Positions 6,186 to 10,876 of a stretch of 10,876 nt of DNA are shown here, piece by piece (positions within the stretch are counted from its first letter, which is position 1; each line of letters begins with the position of its first letter). Made by a program: the position numbers and the translations under genes. The stretch is from Thermocaproicibacter sp002410755 (lineage in GTDB: Bacteria > Bacillota > Clostridia > Oscillospirales > Acutalibacteraceae), in contig DAITDU010000053.1 of assembly GCA_036839715.1 (NCBI GenBank), positions 1 through 10,876 on the forward strand. The letters run 5' to 3'. A model generated the notes under the pieces. The model was not told the DNA's origin, did no database searches, and was given only the letters and a program-made list of their open reading frames with translations.

Positions 6186-7098
6186 AACTCCCTTGCTGAA
6201 AGTGAATGGCCTGTGCCAGTATTTCCCCATTGACCGCCGGTTTACGGTCAAGGCAGTGGAAAATGTCAGCTTTTGCATCTACCCCGGTGAAACTTACGGG
6301 CTTGTAGGAGAATCCGGCAGCGGAAAATCAACTATTGGCCGCAGCATCATCCGCCTTTATCAACCGACCGCTGGAAAAATCACCTTTAACGGGGAGGACA
6401 TCAGCGGGGATTTGACAAAAAGCCAGAAAAGCATGCTCCGCACCCAAATGCAGATGATTTTTCAGGATCCAATGGCTTCACTGAATCCCCGCAAGAAGGT
6501 TGGGGACATTATTGCCGAAGGGCTTGATATTCACCACATGTGTCCCAGCCGGGAAGAGCGGCATAACCGTGTGGCAAAAATGCTGGAGAAAGTAGGCCTT
6601 GCACCGGAACACGCCGAACGGTATCCTCACCAGTTCTCCGGCGGGCAGCGCCAGCGCGTCGGCATTGCACGTGCCCTTATCATGGACCCGAAGCTTGTGA
6701 TAGCCGACGAGTGCATCTCCGCTCTGGATGTTTCCATCCAGGCACAGGTTGTCAACCTGATGAAAAATATCCAGCGTGACACCGGTACTGCCTATCTGTT
6801 CATTGCACATGATCTTTCTATGGTAAAATATATTTCCGATCGGATCGGTGTGCTGCATCTTGGGCATCTGCTGGAAACTGGTACGACCGAGGAAATTTTC
6901 GGCAATCCAATTCACCCTTACACAAAGAGCCTACTCTCCGCCATTCCAATGCCGAACCCCATCGTAGAGAAACGCCGCGTTGCAGTTTCTTACGACTATT
7001 TCACTTCTGGAATCGACTACACAAAAGGCACAGACCATCTTGTAAGCGGAACACATTATGTCAAATGCACCGATGATGAATTCCGTAAATGGGCCTGA
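6169..7098 (+). CDS. oppF: Oligopeptide ABC transporter ATP-binding protein OppF
   Basis: The second ATPase of the importer. Walker A GESGSGKS is at 47-54, the Q-loop glutamine at Q99 (MIFQDPMASLNP), signature FSGGQRQR at 156-163, Walker B at about 176-181 and switch histidine H214. After the catalytic DE (180-181) the usual proline is a cysteine (ADECISALD), a tolerated position. The C-terminus (about 262-309) is short and ends in a GTHYV-type motif, without the Fe-S cysteine cluster of proteobacterial homologues. The start is TTG: it lies 9 nt after a perfect AAAAGGAGG (6151-6159), and the nearby ATG at 6147 is out of frame. It begins inside the oppD coding region, so translation is probably coupled. 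It is the last gene of the operon, 24 nt before the terminator. Confidence 0.94.
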   Translation: MTQENKTPLLKVNGLCQYFPIDRRFTVKAVENVSFCIYPGETYGLVGESGSGKSTIGRSIIRLYQPTAGKITFNGEDISGDLTKSQKSMLRTQMQMIFQDPMASLNPRKKVGDIIAEGLDIHHMCPSREERHNRVAKMLEKVGLAPEHAERYPHQFSGGQRQRVGIARALIMDPKLVIADECISALDVSIQAQVVNLMKNIQRDTGTAYLFIAHDLSMVKYISDRIGVLHLGHLLETGTTEEIFGNPIHPYTKSLLSAIPMPNPIVEKRRVAVSYDYFTSGIDYTKGTDHLVSGTHYVKCTDDEFRKWA

Positions 7099-7122
7099 CT
7101 AGTCTCCATAAAAAAGGAATTG

Positions 7123-7167
7123 CCCGCATAGCACCTGGATTTTTCCAGAGTTATGCGGGACTTTTTT
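7123..7167. terminator. Intrinsic terminator between convergent oppF and the AraC-type gene
   Basis: CCCGCATA (7123-7130) pairs with TATGCGGG (7152-7159); an inner helix CTGGA/TCCAG (7135-7139 with 7144-7148) has a TTTT loop. TTTTTT (7162-7167) follows on the plus strand, ending the opp transcript. On the minus strand a TTTTTT (7115-7110) follows seven bases after the stem, so it may also end the AraC-type transcript, less efficiently. Confidence 0.88.
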
Positions 7168-7178
7168 GTATTTTAGGT

Positions 7179-9113
7179 TCAATTCGCCGGGTGGCACGGT
7201 TTAAAAGGGCTTTTACTGCTTTCCCGAAGACTGTTCCGGTACTTCAGCGGTGATGTCCCAGTGTAAGCCTTGAAAACTTTGTAAAAATAATTGACATTTG
7301 GGATGCCAACTTGGACAGCTACGGTAGAGACTGGACTGTCACTTTCTGTAAGTAATTTCTGCGCCATGCGGATCCTTTTTCTTGTCACATACTCCGTAAA
7401 TAAAACACCAAATTTGCTTTTGAACAAACGACTGAGCGAATAAGTGGATATTTGAAAATAATCAGCGACAGAAGACTGACTGAGTGAAGGATCCGTGAAA
7501 CGGTTCTCAATGTATTGAGCAATGCGCTGCATCAACTGGCTCGTAGAATCTTGAGCGGGAAGAAAATCATTTTTAACTGGCCAACTGGCTGCTAAAGACT
7601 GCCCTTTTCCTGGAGGAGCCGAAAAGCAGGAGGAAAAGGAAAACTTAATATCGTTAAGGGAAGAAACAGTGATCCCCTGCCGGAGCCCGGTTTTGGAGAA
7701 TGGGCCAAGTTTAAAATACATTGTCAGGAACTTAAAAATCTGTGCTTTACGGTCTGATGCAGACATGCAAATTAATACTGTTATGTCTTGAAATAGGATA
7801 TCGGTGATGTAAACCTTGGTGGAAAAATGGGAAAGTAGTTCAGCGGTGATTTCCGTGCGCTGTGTTGTATTGACATTGCCGGAAGAAAGAGTAAAAACGA
7901 AGTAGCAGCAGGAATCCAACGGAACTCCAATCCGTTTGACCATTTCTTCTGAAATCGGAATACCGTATAGAATATTGCCAAGCAGACTGTCTACAATGAC
8001 GATATTCTGTTCCGATATTTCATTTGTCATCCGATTGATTTCATCTGAAATTGTCTCAAACTCATTTGTAGCTTTTCCGTTTTTGTTAAGCTTTTTGAGC
8101 AGGCCGACAACTGGGCGGTAATTAATATAAATCATCAGGACGATTGAGACAAGCAGGATAGCGCAGAGCAAAAACAGGATTTTCATATTCATTAAGTAAA
8201 ATTCCTGTGTGCCATTCATAACTTGGTCAAGCGGAGACGTCAGCATATAGGCGAAGCCCGTTGTTGGTTCCTTGTAGATACAGGCAATATACTTTTTGGA
8301 GTCAGCCTGAAAAGTAAAAGAGGTGTCTTCCTCATTGATATGGTTTCCCATAATAACGGGAAAGCTTAAAGTCCCATCATAATAATTTGGACCAAAGGAG
8401 ATTAAAGGCTGACGGTTTTCGTCAAGTACGGAAAACTGCACGACAGAAGGATCGTTTGTCATCAGCAGGGAAGTGTCAATAAAAGAATTATCCAGTTTAT
8501 AAATCAAAAGGGCCAACTGATGGCTCTGGCCAAGCTTTGTCTGCACTCCTACCAAAAGAGAACCATACTTCCCTGAAAGATTGCAGGAATAATAAGTCAG
8601 GCCTGTGTTTTCTTTTGAAAAAAATTCTGCCAGTTTCTGGTTGCCGCTGGTTTCCAGATAATCGCTTGCAAAAGTCTGGGAAGTAAAAGAAGAAGAACTT
8701 GTTAGAACCCGATCAATATCGTAGTAATAAATGCCGAAAAAATCAGGTGTTGATTTAGCATATTCTGCTATTGTCTGTGTTGCAGGATAAAGTGAAAACC
8801 CACAGTTTTCCAAGGCGGAAGGATCCAGACGAAAAGCGACTTTGTTTGGGTATCGGCTGTCATCGGCAATTTCATAGGAACTCAGACAGATATGATTTAA
8901 CTGTTTCGTAAAGTAATTAGCGAATTTTTCAGATGTTTCCAAGAAGTAATTCTTATAGGTATTGGTAAGTTTGTCATAAGATTGCTTGGAAATTACAGTC
9001 AATGACATGATACAGGGGAAAAGAATCAGCACAATGCAAGTGGAAACAAACTGAAATAGGTATCTGTGTTTTTTCAAAACAACATGATGCCGCTGAAAAT
9101 GGAACAGCTTCAT
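7179..9113 (-). CDS. Membrane-anchored AraC-family transcriptional regulator
   Basis: Predicted to sense an extracytoplasmic signal and control transcription directly from the membrane. The 644 residues contain a first membrane segment at about 19-41, an extracytoplasmic region of about 265 residues (42-305), a second membrane segment at about 306-331, a cytoplasmic linker (332-525) and a C-terminal AraC DNA-binding domain (about 527-630). That domain has two helix-turn-helix units, around SVADYFQISTYSLSRLFK and VAVQVGIPNVNYFYKVFK. This is the YesN/YtdP-like architecture that in Bacilli and Clostridia accompanies LplB/LplC-type sugar transporters; divergent permease genes lie 365 bp away, so they are the likely targets. 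GGAAGGAGAG (9130-9121, minus strand) sits just before the ATG. The gene is noticeably more AT-rich than opp. The ligand is unknown; no response-regulator receiver domain is present. Confidence 0.88.
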   Translation of the reverse strand: MKLFHFQRHHVVLKKHRYLFQFVSTCIVLILFPCIMSLTVISKQSYDKLTNTYKNYFLETSEKFANYFTKQLNHICLSSYEIADDSRYPNKVAFRLDPSALENCGFSLYPATQTIAEYAKSTPDFFGIYYYDIDRVLTSSSSFTSQTFASDYLETSGNQKLAEFFSKENTGLTYYSCNLSGKYGSLLVGVQTKLGQSHQLALLIYKLDNSFIDTSLLMTNDPSVVQFSVLDENRQPLISFGPNYYDGTLSFPVIMGNHINEEDTSFTFQADSKKYIACIYKEPTTGFAYMLTSPLDQVMNGTQEFYLMNMKILFLLCAILLVSIVLMIYINYRPVVGLLKKLNKNGKATNEFETISDEINRMTNEISEQNIVIVDSLLGNILYGIPISEEMVKRIGVPLDSCCYFVFTLSSGNVNTTQRTEITAELLSHFSTKVYITDILFQDITVLICMSASDRKAQIFKFLTMYFKLGPFSKTGLRQGITVSSLNDIKFSFSSCFSAPPGKGQSLAASWPVKNDFLPAQDSTSQLMQRIAQYIENRFTDPSLSQSSVADYFQISTYSLSRLFKSKFGVLFTEYVTRKRIRMAQKLLTESDSPVSTVAVQVGIPNVNYFYKVFKAYTGTSPLKYRNSLRESSKSPFKPCHPAN

Positions 9114-9138
9114 TCTCAGTCTCTCCTTCCTTTTCCCC

Positions 9139-9152
9139 TTATGACGCTTTCA
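9139..9152 (-). promoter_or_regulatory. Candidate cre (CcpA) site upstream of the regulator gene
   Basis: Read on the minus strand, TGAAAGCGTCATAA matches 12 of 14 positions of the cre consensus TGWAARCGYTWNCW, with a perfect left half. It lies 26 bp before the start codon of the AraC-type gene, downstream of its likely promoter, a position from which CcpA can block transcription. Carbon repression of a sugar-uptake regulator would make sense, but this is a motif match only. Confidence 0.35.
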
Positions 9153-9318
9153 TTTTATAACTAAAAAATCCATAATACAAGCAAATAACATATGCAATAT
9201 ATAGCAAATTTTTGCATTCCCTGCAAAATGTATGAATCATTTGAAGAAAAGTATATTTTTTGGGCGATAACGGGCACCAAAACACCGATGGAACGGCAAT
9301 TTAGACAAGATGTATAAC

Positions 9319-9357
9319 AGCAATTATTTACAGTTGAAAATATTATTCATAATTGCT
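9319..9357. repeat. 9-bp inverted repeat upstream of the permease promoter
   Basis: AGCAATTAT (9319-9327) and ATAATTGCT (9349-9357) are exact reverse complements with a 21-bp spacer, ending 9 bp before the -35 box. The arms are about three helical turns apart, compatible with a dimeric regulator bound upstream of RNA polymerase. The region is AT-rich, so chance pairing cannot be excluded. Confidence 0.4.
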
Positions 9358-9366
9358 AAGATCAAA

Positions 9367-9395
9367 TTGTCCTTAAAAGTCCTTAAAAATAGAAT
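9367..9395 (+). promoter_or_regulatory. Promoter of the permease operon
   Basis: TTGTCC (9367-9372) and TAGAAT (9390-9395) have 17-bp spacing, giving a leader of about 75 nt. The -35 matches four of six consensus bases and the -10 five of six, as expected for an activator-dependent promoter. Confidence 0.5.
9369..9388 (+). repeat. Tandem 10-bp direct repeat within the promoter spacer
   Basis: GTCCTTAAAA occurs twice back to back (9369-9378 and 9379-9388). The 10-bp period is one helical turn, the spacing at which the two helix-turn-helix units of an AraC-type domain contact DNA. It overlaps the -35 box and fills most of the spacer. A binding site for the neighbouring regulator is plausible; its location inside the promoter would fit repression or an unusual activation geometry. 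Confidence 0.5.
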
Positions 9396-9478
9396 GACTT
9401 AAAGACCTGACAGGCTGACAAATTCTCCTATGCAGAGAATAGCTTTAAACAACAGCAGGAAGAAAGGTATGTGAAGCA

Positions 9479-10435
9479 ATGAAAACTCAGTCATCGCTCT
9501 CAGCGGTAAGTCTCCCGAAGTGCCGCCGTAAAAGACAAAACCTCCGGCTGAATATATGGAACCACCGGTTTTATTATCTAATGTTGCTTCCTGCCTTTGT
9601 AGCAGTGCTGGTTTTCAGTTATTTTCCTATGTATGGTGTTCAGATTGCATTTAAAGATTATAAGGGCTCGCTCGGATTAGCAGGAAGCCCGTGGGTTGGC
9701 ATTAAGTATTTCCGGGATTTTTTTCAGAGCTATAACTGTTGGACACTGATTAAAAACACATTTGCACTCTCTATTTACTCTTTTCTTGCCGGCTTTCCAA
9801 TTCCAATCCTAATTGCCCTTTTACTGAATGAAGTAAGCGTTCGGTACAAGAGATTTGCACAGACTGCGCTGTATGCCCCGCATTTTATCTCACTTGTTGT
9901 TCTCGCGGGCATGATTATTGCTATGCTTTCGCCTTCCATAGGATCCATTAACGCCATAATAAAAATGTTTGGTGGGCAAAGCATTTACTTTATGAGTAAG
10001 CCGTCTGCATTCCGGCATATTTATGTTTGGTCCGGCGTTTGGCAGGATGCAGGGTGGAACTCGGTGATTTATTTTGCAGCACTTTCTGCGGTAGACCCTC
10101 AACTGCATGAGGCAGCCATCATGGACGGCGCTTCCAAACTGCAGCGTATCTGGCACATTAACATTCCGACGATTCTTCCGACCATTGTAATTATGTTTAT
10201 TCTGACAGCGGGGCAACTGGCAACCGTTGGGCAGGAAAAAGTCCTGCTGCTGCAAAATGATTTAAACCTTGACGTTTCGGAAGTAATTTCAACCTATGTT
10301 TATAAACGTGGAATTTTGCACGCAAATTACAGCTTTTCAACAGCGATTGGGCTTATGAACAACGTTGTGAATGTTGTTTTTCTCCTAATTGCAAACTGGA
10401 TTTCCGGCAAAGTTTCTGAGACAAGCCTATTTTGA
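9479..10435 (+). CDS. Carbohydrate ABC transporter permease, LplB/YteP-like
   Basis: An inner-membrane subunit of a CUT1-type importer for oligo- or polysaccharide fragments. The 318 residues have a basic N-terminal tail (about 1-30) and a first membrane segment at about 32-50 ending in the LplB-type FPMYGVQIAFKDY. Other segments are at about 94-116, 134-152, 181-203, 229-247 and 289-307. The EAA loop that docks the ATPase is at 211-230 (EAAIMDGASKLQRIWHINIP), with the typical GQ-KVLLLQN stretch after it. A purine-rich AGGAAGAAAGG (9457-9467) precedes the ATG. The next permease gene starts 16 nt after the stop, and the regulator gene is divergent. The exact sugar is not deducible. Confidence 0.92.
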   Translation: MKTQSSLSAVSLPKCRRKRQNLRLNIWNHRFYYLMLLPAFVAVLVFSYFPMYGVQIAFKDYKGSLGLAGSPWVGIKYFRDFFQSYNCWTLIKNTFALSIYSFLAGFPIPILIALLLNEVSVRYKRFAQTALYAPHFISLVVLAGMIIAMLSPSIGSINAIIKMFGGQSIYFMSKPSAFRHIYVWSGVWQDAGWNSVIYFAALSAVDPQLHEAAIMDGASKLQRIWHINIPTILPTIVIMFILTAGQLATVGQEKVLLLQNDLNLDVSEVISTYVYKRGILHANYSFSTAIGLMNNVVNVVFLLIANWISGKVSETSLF

Positions 10436-10450
10436 AAGGAGGGGAAAGAT

Positions 10451-10876
10451 ATGACAGCAACCCGGGACTCTGCGAGTGACAGGCACTTCCGCTCTTTTTG
10501 CTACGTTTTTATTACCATACTGCTGCTTTTCGTAATGTACCCACTGCTTTATGTTCTTTCCGCTTCTGTCAGTGATCCTGCAATGGTTGCCAGCGGAAAG
10601 GTAATCCTGCTGCCGAAAGGCTTTACATTGGAAGGCTACCGACGCGTTTTTCAGGATAAAAACATTCTGACTGGCTATGCCAATACGATTTTCTATACAG
10701 TGGTCGGCACACTTATTAACCTGATAACCACTGTCCCGGCAGGCTATGCTTTAGCCCGCAGAACGCTTCCCGGCAGGAGGCTCTTGACGGTTTACTTTAT
10801 GATACCGATGTATTTTAGCGGCGGACTAATCCCTACTTTTCTTCTGGTAAACCAGATTGGACTTTACAATACGCGG
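10451..10876 (+). CDS. Carbohydrate ABC transporter permease, LplC/YtcP-like, partial (3' end outside window)
   Basis: The second channel subunit of the same importer, cut by the window edge after 142 codons (family members are about 290-300 residues). An optimal AAAGGAGGGGA (10436-10446) precedes the ATG. The visible part begins MTATRDSASDRHFRSF and has membrane segments at about 15-37, 76-100 and 109-131. It carries the family-typical FTLEGYRRVF, NTIFYTVVGT and MYFSGGLIPTFLL motifs. In comparable operons a lipoprotein binding protein follows and the ATPase is encoded elsewhere (MsmX-type shared ATPase); neither can be checked here. The frame is open to the end with no sign of damage. Confidence 0.93.
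   Translation, partial: MTATRDSASDRHFRSFCYVFITILLLFVMYPLLYVLSASVSDPAMVASGKVILLPKGFTLEGYRRVFQDKNILTGYANTIFYTVVGTLINLITTVPAGYALARRTLPGRRLLTVYFMIPMYFSGGLIPTFLLVNQIGLYNTR

Larger units (their letters stand above)
9114..9478. other. 365-bp divergent control region
   Basis: AT-rich region between the regulator and permease genes. It contains the regulator's ribosome binding site, a cre-like site, a 9-bp inverted repeat, a promoter for the permeases with a tandem repeat in its spacer, and a close repeat of CTGACA (9407-9412 and 9415-9420). A minus-strand promoter must exist for the regulator, but only weak matches are visible (TTGCTT with TTATAA at 18-bp spacing, about 9185-9156). No gene is seen here. 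Confidence 0.6.

Overview
The window looks chromosomal and comes from a Gram-positive, low-to-mid GC Firmicute, most likely class Clostridia (Oscillospirales/Ruminococcaceae-like). That placement is an inference from strong AGGAGG-type ribosome binding sites, consensus SigA-type promoters, a lipobox-bearing OppA, and a membrane-anchored AraC regulator beside LplB/LplC-type permeases. No mobile-element, phage, CRISPR or rRNA/tRNA signature was found.

Layout: (1) 1-692 has no convincing protein gene but is rich in RNA-like structure. A near-consensus promoter (21-48) drives a compact folded RNA of about 215 nt that ends at a clear intrinsic terminator (228-269). It is followed by a 14-bp inverted repeat (278-349), a long GC-rich hairpin (384-434) and several smaller hairpins. 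(2) 693-842, minus strand, encodes a 49-residue, six-cysteine protein with its own promoter and a near-perfect ribosome binding site. (3) 1217-7098 is a complete oligopeptide ABC importer operon, oppA-oppB-oppC-oppD-oppF: lipoprotein receptor, two permeases and two ATPases. It has its own promoter, a 9-bp inverted repeat abutting the -35 box, an oppA/oppB intercistronic hairpin, overlapping or tightly spaced downstream genes, and a terminator at 7123-7167. (4) 7179-9113, minus strand, is a two-membrane-segment AraC-family regulator convergent with opp. (5) 9114-9478 is a 365-bp divergent control region. (6) 9479-10876 holds two carbohydrate-type (CUT1, LplB/YteP and LplC/YtcP-like) permease genes, the second cut by the window edge.

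Functionally there are two importers. The opp operon takes up short peptides. The partial system at the right end probably imports an oligo- or polysaccharide fragment and is probably controlled by the adjacent AraC-type regulator, whose extracytoplasmic region would sense the ligand or a partner. A 10-bp tandem repeat in the permease promoter and a cre-like site ahead of the regulator gene fit substrate-specific control plus carbon catabolite control, but both are predictions.

The protein-coding part is largely conventional. The parts most likely to be undescribed are the structured RNA at the left edge and the small cysteine-rich protein.
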